A stretch of 52,250 bases of DNA from Pseudomonas pudica (GTDB taxonomy: Bacteria > Pseudomonadota > Gammaproteobacteria > Pseudomonadales > Pseudomonadaceae), in contig NZ_JADLJS010000040.1 of NCBI RefSeq assembly GCF_015680405.1, forward strand, positions 1 to 52,250, given 5' to 3'. The notes under the pieces were generated by a model that was not told where the DNA came from, ran no database searches, and saw nothing but the letters and a program-made list of their open reading frames with translations. Below, piece by piece: positions 17,014 to 24,224 of the stretch. Within the stretch, counting starts at the first letter, position 1. Each line of letters begins with the position of its first letter. The position numbers were made by a program, and so were the translations under genes.

Positions 17014-18723
17014 ATGCGTATCGAACCTCGCCCGCTGCCGCCGACCCTTCCATTCCTGGGTAATCTGCCACCCTTGCTGACCCGCCTGTACGCCGCGCGC
17101 GGCGTGCAGAGCGAGGCCGAGCTGGACAAAAGCCTCGCGCGCCTGCTGCCGTACCAGCAGCTCAAGGGCATCGAGGCCGGCGTGGACCTGCTGGTCGAGG
17201 CTATCGACCAGCGCCAGCGCATCCTCATCGTCGGCGACTTCGATGCCGACGGCGCCACTGCCAGTACTGTCGGCGTGCTGGGCCTGCGCCTGCTGGGCGC
17301 GGCCCACGTCGACTACCTTGTGCCCAACCGCTTCGAATACGGTTACGGGCTGACCCCGGAAATCGTCGAGGTGGCGCTGCAACGCCAGCCGCAACTGCTG
17401 ATCACCGTGGACAACGGCATTTCCAGCGTCGACGGTGTGGCTGCCGCCAAGGCCGCCGGGCTCAAGGTGCTGGTCACCGACCACCACCTGCCGGGCGCGG
17501 AGTTGCCCGACGCCGACGCCATCATCAACCCCAATCAGCCGGGTTGCAGTTTCCCGAGCAAGGCACTGGCCGGGGTAGGGGTGATCTTCTATGTGCTGAT
17601 GGCCCTGCGTGCGCGCCTGCGCAGCCTGGGGCGCTACGAAACGCAGCCGCAGCCGAACATCGGCGAATTGCTCGACCTGGTTGCCCTGGGCAGCGTCGCA
17701 GACGTGGTGCCATTGGATGCCAACAACCGCATCCTGGTGCACCAGGGTCTCGAGCGCATTCGCGCCGGGCGCGCCCGGCCGGGGCTCAAGGCCATTCTTG
17801 AAGTGGCCCGTCGCGATCACCGGCGCATCACCTCGACCGACCTCGGCTTCATCCTGGGCCCGCGGCTGAACGCTGCCGGGCGCCTGGACGACATGAGCCT
17901 GGGCATCGAATGCCTGCTGTGCGAAGACGCGGCCCTGGCCCAGGACATGGCCCAGCAGCTGGATGACCTGAACCAGGACCGCAAGTCCATCGAACAGGGC
18001 ATGCAGCGCGAGGCCCTGGCCCAGCTCAAGGACCTGCCTGTCGAGTCGATGCCATATGGCCTGTGCCTGTTCGATGCCGACTGGCACCAGGGGGTTATCG
18101 GTATTCTGGCTTCGCGCCTGAAGGAGCGTTACCACCGGCCGACCATCGCTTTCGCCGACGCTGGCGAGGGCATGCTCAAAGGGTCGGCGCGTTCGGTGCC
18201 GGGGTTCCATATTCGCGATGCGCTGGATGCCGTGGCGGCGCGCCACCCGCAACTGATCAGCAAGTTCGGCGGCCACGCGATGGCGGCGGGATTGTCGTTG
18301 CCTGAGGCCAATTTCCCTGCATTTGCCGAGGCGTTCGATGAAGAAGTACGACGCCAGCTGCGCGAAGAGGACCTGACCGGTCGGCTGTTGTCCGACGGCA
18401 GCCTGGCGGTGGAGGAGTTCCACCTCGACCTGGCCAAGGCCCTGCGCCATGCCGGGCCCTGGGGGCAGCACTTCCCTGAGCCGCTGTTCCATGGCGTGTT
18501 CCAGCTGGTGGAGCAGCGCGTGGTAGGCGAGCGGCACCTGAAGGTGGTGCTCAAGAGCGAGTGCGGTTCGGTGCGGCTGGATGGCATTGCCTTTGGCATT
18601 GACCGCGAAGTGTGGCCGAACCCGACGGTGCGTTGGGTCGAGTTGGCGTACAAGCTGGATGTGAACGAGTTCCGTGGTAATGAAAGTGTGCAGTTGATGA
18701 TTGCCCACATGGAGCCGCGCTGA
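17014..18723 (+). CDS. recJ: Single-stranded-DNA-specific exonuclease RecJ
   Basis: 5'-3' ssDNA exonuclease for recombinational and mismatch repair. The 569 residues belong to the DHH phosphoesterase family: motif I VGDFDADGATAS (73-84), motif II TVDNGIS (131-137), motif III DHHLPG (156-161), NPNQPGCSFPSKALAGVGV, ADVVPLDANNRILV, and the DHHA1 domain with GGHAMAAGLSL. A C-terminal OB-type region follows. It is complete and abuts a REP cluster that marks the edge of the accessory segment. Confidence 0.95.
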   Translation: MRIEPRPLPPTLPFLGNLPPLLTRLYAARGVQSEAELDKSLARLLPYQQLKGIEAGVDLLVEAIDQRQRILIVGDFDADGATASTVGVLGLRLLGAAHVDYLVPNRFEYGYGLTPEIVEVALQRQPQLLITVDNGISSVDGVAAAKAAGLKVLVTDHHLPGAELPDADAIINPNQPGCSFPSKALAGVGVIFYVLMALRARLRSLGRYETQPQPNIGELLDLVALGSVADVVPLDANNRILVHQGLERIRAGRARPGLKAILEVARRDHRRITSTDLGFILGPRLNAAGRLDDMSLGIECLLCEDAALAQDMAQQLDDLNQDRKSIEQGMQREALAQLKDLPVESMPYGLCLFDADWHQGVIGILASRLKERYHRPTIAFADAGEGMLKGSARSVPGFHIRDALDAVAARHPQLISKFGGHAMAAGLSLPEANFPAFAEAFDEEVRRQLREEDLTGRLLSDGSLAVEEFHLDLAKALRHAGPWGQHFPEPLFHGVFQLVEQRVVGERHLKVVLKSECGSVRLDGIAFGIDREVWPNPTVRWVELAYKLDVNEFRGNESVQLMIAHMEPR

Positions 18724-18727
18724 CTGC

Positions 18728-18955
18728 AATTCCGGGGCTGCTTTGCAGCCCATCGCCGGTGAGCCAAGCGCGATCCCTGTGGGAGCGGGCATGCCCGCGA
18801 ACACCGGCAAAGCCGGTGCCATCCACTGAGTCGCCTTCTTCGCGGGCACGCCCGCTCCCACAGGGCCTTCGGCGGGCTTGAGACTTGTGCTGTACCTGTG
18901 GGAGCTGGCTTGCCGGCGATCACCGGCGAAGCCGGTGCCATCCACCGCGTCGCAT
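18728..18955. repeat. REP cluster after recJ
   Basis: At least three P. putida-type units (about 18735-18810, 18838-18868 and 18893-18940), in both orientations, with extra GCCGG(T/C) hairpins. They fill the gap between recJ and the AT-richer segment; no gene is visible. Confidence 0.8.
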
Positions 18956-18966
18956 TCTTTGCGGTT

Positions 18967-18998
18967 AAAAGCTATCAGCTGAGCTCAGATAGCTTTTT
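18967..18998. terminator. Bidirectional terminator hairpin
   Basis: AAAAGCTATC (18967-18976) pairs with GATAGCTTTT (18988-18997). U-runs lie on both sides, so it can end the minus-strand oxygenase operon and plus-strand readthrough from recJ. Its right arm lies inside the last codons of the 184-aa gene. Confidence 0.8.
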
Positions 18999-19529
18999 TC
19001 GCTGCCGGTTTTGCCAGTGCATCACACCTGCTGCGCCAAACGAGGCCAGGCTAAGCAGTGAGAAAAACACAGTTCCCTCCAAAAGTGCGCGATTGTATAT
19101 TTCGATCACATACTCCTTGAGGGATGGCTCATACAGGACTTCGTTATCGGTCGATAGCCGCCTGACGATTGGTCCGGACAAAGCATCCTCGATCTCGACG
19201 AAGAGTGGTGTTTTCTTATTGATGTTGGCAGCATCATAACGCGTTTTTTGAGCATATATCCGACGTCTGGTAACTTGTCCGCTTGGCTCTTTGTATGCAA
19301 TACGAAAAGTGTAAAGCGACTTGTCGTAATCCCAGGTTTCAGGTGCAGATGCAAGCGCTGCTCTAACGCTTACCCAAGGAGCGGTTACAGGCTCTGGTGC
19401 TTCTTTCCACACTGTAAGGTGTGCGAGTGCAAGACAGGCAAAAAAAGTGCCTACGAATAACAGGGATGTTACCCGTTGAGCCGGATCCAAAGCACGCATC
19501 ATTTGGAGCCACGACGACCAAGTCAGCAT
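18975..19529 (-). CDS. Two-helix membrane protein, unknown (third gene of oxygenase operon)
   Basis: A 184-residue protein not assigned to a family. The sequence shows an N-terminal helix (20-40, TSLLFVGTFFACLALAHL), a predicted extracytoplasmic domain of about 110 residues rich in beta-type sequence (SLYTFRIAYKEPSGQVTRRR), and a C-terminal helix (150-170) with a basic tail. The layout recalls DUF3592-like proteins, without a firm match. It starts 27 nt after the hydrophobic tail-protein gene and ends inside a terminator. Base composition is AT-richer than in the flanking housekeeping genes. An immunity or membrane-partner role is inference only. Confidence 0.65.
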   Translation of the reverse strand: MLTWSSWLQMMRALDPAQRVTSLLFVGTFFACLALAHLTVWKEAPEPVTAPWVSVRAALASAPETWDYDKSLYTFRIAYKEPSGQVTRRRIYAQKTRYDAANINKKTPLFVEIEDALSGPIVRRLSTDNEVLYEPSLKEYVIEIYNRALLEGTVFFSLLSLASFGAAGVMHWQNRQRKKLSELS

Positions 19530-19556
19530 CGGAAAGAATCTCTCGGCTCGATTTGT

Positions 19557-20420
19557 TTAACGGTATTTGTCTTGCTGCGGAGCGGAGCAACAGGCATATT
19601 TGTCTTGACCTCCACCTATTATAGTGGTGATCGAGGGGGTTGGCCCTGTCGGTACTTGCCCATTAATGCTTTCGATTCCTATTGTTATCGAAGCTCCCCC
19701 TCCATTTGCAGGAGGGTTAGGAGGTGCAATAGGTGGGTTGACGCCTCCCGGCTGTATTATTGGCTGATCGATAGTGAATGATTCTAAGGTTCTGGTGTCC
19801 AGTTTGATCTCCAAGGTGTCCGGGTTCCACGTGATAACTTGTATTAGTCCCCCAAAATGCTCATGTATAGATTGTGCGTCTGTTATTGTCAGATTCGGCG
19901 CCAGTATCGGATTCGCGGTCTCTTTCGTTATGTCGTGTTTAATGAGTGCGTCGATTATAGGAGTGATTGTTTTTTGGATTTTTTCTGCCAGTTCCGAATT
20001 GTAAGTTCCAATTAGGCTAGCTCCCAGTGATATGGCGGTGAAAGTGAGTGCGGCCCAAGGTGCAGCTATTAGTATTGCGAAACCCGCAACGACGCCTGCT
20101 ACATTACCTACAAGGCTGACGTAGTCTCCTATATTAGGTTCGTCGTTAGGTTGGTATTCGGCAACAATTTTCAGAAAGGTTACCGTGCCCGCCAAAGTGT
20201 TGGTAACGATATTTATAAACGGAACTGCGCCTGCAGTCATTTGCGTAACTGACAGTACAGAAGCAATTGCGCTGGTTGTCTGGGCACCCTGTACTACAAG
20301 TGTGAAACCCTGCTTGTCAGTGTTGAACTGATCGTGAACTGCGGCGGCTGCGCCTGCTTGGAACCCAGGCCTCCCCACCCTATCCACCATGGCGACGAAT
20401 ATCTCGACCCGTTTAGTCAT
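19557..20420 (-). CDS. Hydrophobic protein with Pro-rich linker and Cys tail, unknown
   Basis: A 287-residue protein of no recognised family. From the N-terminus: a basic start (MTKRVEIFVAMVDRVGRPGF); two long Ala/Val/Ile-rich hydrophobic stretches (about 53-86 and 100-139) reminiscent of pore-forming or membrane-inserting proteins; a polar alpha/beta section (about 145-218); a proline/glycine-rich linker (219-243); and a short tail with two QDKY motifs around a CC pair. There is no Sec signal peptide. Its ATG overlaps the oxygenase stop (ATGA) and AAGGA lies upstream, so translation is coupled. The AT-rich composition suggests transfer. A secreted or effector-like role is speculative. Confidence 0.65.
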   Translation of the reverse strand: MTKRVEIFVAMVDRVGRPGFQAGAAAAVHDQFNTDKQGFTLVVQGAQTTSAIASVLSVTQMTAGAVPFINIVTNTLAGTVTFLKIVAEYQPNDEPNIGDYVSLVGNVAGVVAGFAILIAAPWAALTFTAISLGASLIGTYNSELAEKIQKTITPIIDALIKHDITKETANPILAPNLTITDAQSIHEHFGGLIQVITWNPDTLEIKLDTRTLESFTIDQPIIQPGGVNPPIAPPNPPANGGGASITIGIESINGQVPTGPTPSITTIIGGGQDKYACCSAPQQDKYR

Positions 20421-21010
20421 ATTTTAAAATCCTTGTTTATTGTCTTGAAAGCAATGGTGGTGCGCAGACGGTCGCAGTCTATGGTTGGTGATTTAGCTCG
20501 GTGCGGCATTTCACCGTCGAAGATTGCGATACGCCTTGGCTTGGGTAACGCCGCGGCGATAACGTCCGTCTTGGCGTCATTGCAGAATAAAAGCTCACCT
20601 CCCCACGTCGTAGCCCAGTAGTCGTTACAGAAGAGCACTGCGGTATACCCCGGCTCGCCTGGCAGGTTATCTCGGTGAATCGGGCTGTCCTGCCCGAAGG
20701 TTTGGCCGTTTGCATACACGCCGATCAGTCTGGAGTTTTTCATATGCACAGCACATAGACGTTTCCAGATGTTGATGAGGAATCCCCAGCGCTCGTTTGC
20801 AACCAGTTCTTGCTCACAACATTCCAGTGATTCACGCTTGCTTCCTGCAATGAAAAAATGCCAGCAGGGGCGAGCGAAGGGCGTGGAGTTTACTGGCCAG
20901 TCGTATCTCCATAGGGTATGTGAGAATGCGTTGTTGAGTTTGGCTTGTTCATCAGATGTAATAGCATCGTCTAGAATGCTTACATCTCTAGATGTAAATT
21001 GTCTCGTCAT
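20417..21010 (-). CDS. 2OG-Fe(II) oxygenase family protein
   Basis: A 197-residue single-domain dioxygenase of the prolyl-hydroxylase-like double-stranded beta-helix fold. The iron triad is complete: H112 and D114 (SPIHRDN) and H170 (GEMPHRAKSP); R183 in RLRTTIAF is the probable 2-oxoglutarate anchor. WGGELLFCND and RRIAIFDGEMPH are the usual strand motifs. The substrate is unknown; because the gene heads a coupled operon, the downstream hydrophobic protein is a reasonable candidate (inference). The ATG at 21010 has only a weak ribosome-binding site (GACATAGAAA). The segment is AT-richer than its surroundings. Confidence 0.8.
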   Translation of the reverse strand: MTRQFTSRDVSILDDAITSDEQAKLNNAFSHTLWRYDWPVNSTPFARPCWHFFIAGSKRESLECCEQELVANERWGFLINIWKRLCAVHMKNSRLIGVYANGQTFGQDSPIHRDNLPGEPGYTAVLFCNDYWATTWGGELLFCNDAKTDVIAAALPKPRRIAIFDGEMPHRAKSPTIDCDRLRTTIAFKTINKDFKI

Positions 21011-21192
21011 TTTCTATGTCTCAAGTTTTGTACATGCCTTGAAGGCTCTTGCCCAAGTAGTGCTGGCTGACGCAGTGAGACATTAGTGACTTGGTGTTGT
21101 GGGGGGCGATAGGATGTGGGGCTTACCGATTGAGAAGATTTTCCGACCCGGATGTGGCTTTTGAGGAAATTGGCTGTGGGAAATTTCCTATT

Positions 21193-21240
21193 GCCCCGGC
21201 GCACCGGGGCGACAAGGTATACATGGGTGTGGCAACCCAT
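21193..21240. terminator. Two hairpins downstream of the DUF3077 gene
   Basis: GCCCCGG/CCGGGGC (21193-21210, CGCA loop) and ATGGGT/ACCCAT (21223-21240, 6-nt loop). On the minus strand they follow the DUF3077 stop and may end its transcript; the U-runs are poor. The other ~180 nt between 21011 and 21192 hold no gene I can support and probably include the oxygenase operon promoter. Confidence 0.4.
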
Positions 21241-21284
21241 TTATGTTTGGAGTAATTACTGGCCTCTAGAAAATAACAGTAACG

Positions 21285-21548
21285 TCAACGAGCCATACCT
21301 AACTCGGCATCATCCATCAGTGCCTTGGCCATCGCACTGAGATAGTGCGCAGCCCAGATCATCATGGGCTTCTCATCCATCAGCCCGACGATGGTCAACT
21401 CCCGCACATAGCCCATCAATTCCGAAGCCTGATCACGGGCGTCTCGGCACGGAATGCCCGCTTCGATGCGAAATAATGGGTGGGTCTGGTTTTCACCCTG
21501 AAAGAAAGTGGTCTTGCCGACGGTGAATTGGGTGTCGTCTGTCTTCAT
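21285..21548 (-). CDS. DUF3077 family small protein
   Basis: An 87-residue protein. The pattern TTFFQG...LFRIEAGIPCRDARDQASELM...AAHYLSAMAKALMDD is that of the DUF3077 family, which is common and multicopy in pseudomonads; its function is unknown. A strong AGGAGAGG ribosome-binding site precedes the ATG at 21548. Upstream on the same strand is a long structured gap with interleaved inverted repeats, so the mRNA leader could be structured. It is separate from the oxygenase operon by about 270 nt. Confidence 0.75.
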   Translation of the reverse strand: MKTDDTQFTVGKTTFFQGENQTHPLFRIEAGIPCRDARDQASELMGYVRELTIVGLMDEKPMMIWAAHYLSAMAKALMDDAELGMAR

Positions 21549-21663
21549 TGATTCCTCTCCTGATCATTCTGAGCGCTTTGTCGAAGGAGAAGAAATGAGG
21601 GGCGATCAGGGACTGTCTTTTTCATATCAATCACTCGTATGGTTGCTGATTGACCGCCTCTCC

Positions 21664-21792
21664 GATTCCACACGAAGGGTGGCAGTTGTACGCGGTGTGG
21701 AATCCAGGCTACGAGTAAACCCGGTAGGCTTTGCGGCCTTCCGCGCACAACTGCCATGACGACAGCTACTCGATAATTGATCGGGATTCCAC
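21664..21792. repeat. Interleaved inverted repeats, possible structured RNA or element
   Basis: GATTCCACAC (21664-21673) pairs perfectly with GTGTGGAATC (21695-21704). GGCAGTTGTACGCGG (21681-21695) pairs, with one mismatch, with 21741-21755. The two pairings interleave, a pseudoknot or switch topology. A third GATTCCAC (21785-21792) could compete for the first partner. This sits in the 660-nt gap between the DUF3077 gene and the reductase, which otherwise holds only the long hairpin at 21988. Confidence 0.6.
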
Positions 21793-21987
21793 CCCCGGCC
21801 GCTGAATGCCAGCGACCAGCAAAGGCTAGAGAGTCAGGATTCCAGTAACAATCAGACGCGAGTCGACAGGGCTTGTAGGGTATTTCCTCAGCTTAGGCTT
21901 CACCAGATCGGGATCGTAGGGATTATCTGAAATGCCTGTCAGAGTGCCTGCCTGTAGCGGCGGTCAGGGCTGCCAGGTGCCTGCCTT

Positions 21988-22057
21988 GAGAGTGATGTTG
22001 CCTAGGAGATCGAGCGCCGCCCGCGCGGCGCTCGATCTCGTAGGCGCCACCACTCTC
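21988..22057. repeat. Long hairpin / palindromic repeat
   Basis: A 21-nt arm at 22000-22020 and its inverse at 22025-22045 (one mismatch, CCGC loop), extended outwards by GAGAGTG (21988-21994) and CACTCTC (22051-22057). The core GCGCCGC/GCGGCGC resembles a second class of intergenic palindrome in P. putida genomes (recollection). No U-run follows. Confidence 0.7.
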
Positions 22058-22209
22058 GATCCAACCCCCCTCGCATCCCACCCGAAATCCCATGGAACCT
22101 CCCCCCCAACCATTCTGGTCTAGTCTGAAGTTATGACCGGACCTGGGCCAGGGATGTGCAATTGAGTGTCCGGGCCGGATCACCATTGGAGTCCTTGGGA
22201 GGTGCCCTC

Positions 22210-23316
22210 ATGAGCCTGCTGCTCGAGCCTTACACCCTGCGTCAGCTGACCCTGCCCAACCGCATCGCCGTTTCGCCGATGTGCCAGTATTCCGCCTTCG
22301 ATGGCCTGGCCAACGATTGGCACCTCGTCCATTTAGGCAGCCGCGCCGTGGGTGGTGCTGGCCTGGTAATCACTGAAGCCGTGGCGGTGACCGCCGATGG
22401 CCGCATCACCGCTGAAGACCTCGGCCTGTGGAACGACGCTCAGATCGCCCCGCTGCAACGCATCACCCGTTTCATCACCGCCCAGGGGAGCGTGCCCGGC
22501 ATCCAGCTGGCTCACGCGGGGCGCAAGGCCAGCACCTATCGCCCATGGCTGGGCAAGCAAGGCAGCGTCAAGCTCGAGGAGGGCGGCTGGCAACCGGTGG
22601 GCCCGTCGAAAATCGCCTTCGACCCGCAACACACGACGCCGCACGAGTTGAACCACAACGAGATTCAGGCTGTGATCGACGCCTTTGTCGCCTCGACCGA
22701 GCGTGCCCTGAAGGCCGGTTTCAAAGTGGTCGAGATCCACGCCGCCCACGGCTACCTGTTGCACCAGTTCCTGTCGCCGCTGAGCAACCAGCGGCGCGAC
22801 GAATATGGCAGTTGCTTCGAAAACCGTATCCGCCTGACCCTGCAGGTGGTCGAGGCCGTGCGCAAGGTCTGGCCTGCCGAGTTACCGCTGTTCGTGCGGG
22901 TATCGGCGACCGACTGGGTCGAGGACGGCTGGAACCCGGATGAAACCGTCGAACTGGCCCGCCGCCTGCGTGGCTTGGGCGTCGACCTGATCGACGTTTC
23001 CTCCGGCGGCACCTCGGTCAACGCCGAAATCCCCACCGGCCCCGGCTACCAGACGCGCTTCGCCGAGCGTGTGCGCAAGGAATCGGAAATTGCCACCGGC
23101 ACCGTGGGCATGATCACCGAACCGGCCCAGGCCGAGCACATTCTGCGCACTGGCCAGGCCGACATCATCTTCCTCGCCCGCGAACTGCTGCGCGACCCGT
23201 ACTGGCCGCTACACGCCGACGACGACCTGGGCGGCAACAAGGCCACCTGGCCAGCGCAATACCAGCGCGCCACCAGCCGGGCCAACCCGATTCACGAGTC
23301 GGATTTGCGCGACTAG
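22210..23316 (+). CDS. NADH:flavin oxidoreductase, old yellow enzyme (YqjM/XenA class)
   Basis: FMN-dependent ene-reductase of 368 residues, one TIM barrel. Class-defining features: C25 and Y27 in SPMCQYSAFDG tuning the flavin, LAHAGRKAS, the substrate-binding pair in EIHAAHGYLLHQFLSPLSN, NQRRDEYG, and LARELLRDPYWPL near the phosphate site. Family members reduce activated C=C bonds and nitro compounds; the natural substrate is unknown. It is related to, but not the same as, the archetypal XenA. The start is at 22210, with GGGAGGTG 6 nt upstream; a start at 22156 is in frame but poorly supported. Confidence 0.9.
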   Translation: MSLLLEPYTLRQLTLPNRIAVSPMCQYSAFDGLANDWHLVHLGSRAVGGAGLVITEAVAVTADGRITAEDLGLWNDAQIAPLQRITRFITAQGSVPGIQLAHAGRKASTYRPWLGKQGSVKLEEGGWQPVGPSKIAFDPQHTTPHELNHNEIQAVIDAFVASTERALKAGFKVVEIHAAHGYLLHQFLSPLSNQRRDEYGSCFENRIRLTLQVVEAVRKVWPAELPLFVRVSATDWVEDGWNPDETVELARRLRGLGVDLIDVSSGGTSVNAEIPTGPGYQTRFAERVRKESEIATGTVGMITEPAQAEHILRTGQADIIFLARELLRDPYWPLHADDDLGGNKATWPAQYQRATSRANPIHESDLRD

Positions 23317-23325
23317 GGTCTACCT

Positions 23326-23500
23326 GTACTGGCCTCTTCGCGGGTGAACCCGCTCCCACAGGTACATCACTAACCTCAAGGGCTGTGATGTACCTGTGGG
23401 AGCGGGCAAGCCCGCGAAGAAGGCGGCTCGGTGTTTGGCACCGGCTTCGCCGGTGTTCGCGGCGGTTCGACGCCTCGATGACCCCGCCCCTACAACGACC
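23326..23500. repeat. REP pair plus degraded third unit
   Basis: Units at about 23326-23362 and 23391-23425 face each other (CGCGGGTGAACCCGCTCCCA against GGGAGCGGGCAAGCCCGCG). A degraded unit with CACCGGCTTCGCCGGTG follows to about 23500. It separates the converging reductase and hicB genes. Confidence 0.8.
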
Positions 23501-23516
23501 GCGTTGGCTTCTCAAC

Positions 23517-23849
23517 TCAGCTATAGGCAGCTTTGCTGAGGATATCGCTTACCCACTGGTTGATACTCTTCTCTGCCAACTCGGCCTTGGCGGCCACGCT
23601 GGCATGAAGGGTAGGTTCGAGTCGCAGGCTAAGTTTGCCAGAGTAGGTCTTCTGCGGCTCGCGGCCCAGGCGTTCGCAAGTCTCAAGATAATCGTCCACG
23701 GCTTCTTCGAATGCCTGGCGCAACTCACTGATGGATTCGCCGTGAAAACCGATCACATCGCGGATACCCGCAACGTGGCCGATCAGCAACTGGTCTTCGT
23801 CGCTGTATTCGATACGAGCGGCATAGCCGCGGTAAGTCATGACATTCAT
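23517..23849 (-). CDS. hicB: HicB-family antitoxin
   Basis: Antitoxin of a type II toxin-antitoxin pair, 110 residues. The N-terminal partial RNase H-like HicB domain (YRGYAARIEYSDEDQLLIGH, about 6-55, with GFHGESISELRQAFEEAVDDY) is followed by a C-terminal DNA-binding segment (KLSLRLEPTLHASVAAKAEL, INQWVSDIL). Its ATG overlaps the hicA stop (ATGA), so the toxin gene comes first. It probably binds the palindrome at 24100-24120 to autoregulate. It appears intact. Confidence 0.88.
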   Translation of the reverse strand: MNVMTYRGYAARIEYSDEDQLLIGHVAGIRDVIGFHGESISELRQAFEEAVDDYLETCERLGREPQKTYSGKLSLRLEPTLHASVAAKAELAEKSINQWVSDILSKAAYS

Positions 23850-24100
23850 GGTATTACTCCTGCCTGCTCAAGGAACTGGCGGGCGTCTCGTAGTTGGTAG
23901 GGCTTTGCGTGCCTGTCCGGATGAGGGCGGTGGAAGGTTGCCACTGCTCCATTGAGTTCAAAGCGAACCCGTGACCCTCGTCCTTCAATCACTCGGGCAC
24001 CCAGGGATACCAACAGTGATTCCACTCGCGCCCACTCCAGCGTCCTGGGAACCGGCCTTTTCAGTACTGCTTCAAGTGTGGCTTGCTGATGATTATTCTT
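23846..24100 (-). CDS. hicA: HicA-family toxin, no standard start codon
   Basis: HicA toxins are small mRNA interferases with a dsRBD-like fold. The frame reads NNHQQATLEAVLKRPVPRTL, then WARVESLLVSLGARVIEGRG and SRVRF...ATFHRPHPDRHAK, ending LEQAGVIP, a full HicA of about 84 residues with GRGSRVRF and FHRPHP blocks. There is no ATG, GTG or TTG between the upstream in-frame stop (24110-24112) and this sequence. The position where homologues would start is AAG (24098-24100). Either the start is lost and the toxin silent, or translation begins at a rare codon such as CTG at codon 16. Called CDS, possibly a pseudogene. Confidence 0.65.
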   Translation of the reverse strand, partial: KNNHQQATLEAVLKRPVPRTLEWARVESLLVSLGARVIEGRGSRVRFELNGAVATFHRPHPDRHAKPYQLRDARQFLEQAGVIP

Positions 24101-24120
24101 GGTATCAGATTATGATACCA
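24100..24120. promoter_or_regulatory. Palindromic operator before hicAB
   Basis: TGGTATCA-GATTA-TGATACCA, a perfect 8-bp inverted repeat touching the expected hicA start. On the minus strand, a TTGAGC with TA-rich hexamers downstream (CATAAT/TAATCT) overlaps it, giving a plausible promoter covered by the operator. This fits autorepression by HicB (inference). Confidence 0.6.
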
Positions 24121-24186
24121 GCAAGCATGGCTCAATGGATGAGCAGTAGGAGGGAGTAGATCAAGCTTGAAGGAAATGTCTGAGAT

Positions 24187-24217
24187 GTTAACCGAGGGGC
24201 AAAGCCCCTCGGTTAAC
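24187..24217. terminator. Strong hairpin after patD
   Basis: A perfect 14-bp stem GTTAACCGAGGGGC/GCCCCTCGGTTAAC with an AAA loop, 8 nt past the patD stop. It lacks a long U-run, but its position and stability suggest the end of the ydcSTUV-patD-like operon. Confidence 0.7.
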
Positions 24218-24224
24218 GGTTCGG

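Noticed and set aside
16780..18945. A 721-codon minus-strand open frame across recJ
   Set aside because: Antisense shadow of recJ and the REP cluster; no domain, low-complexity composition.
18728..18955. Repeated short palindromes as a possible CRISPR array
   Set aside because: Units differ in orientation and spacing, have no uniform spacers, match the P. putida REP pattern, and no cas genes are near.
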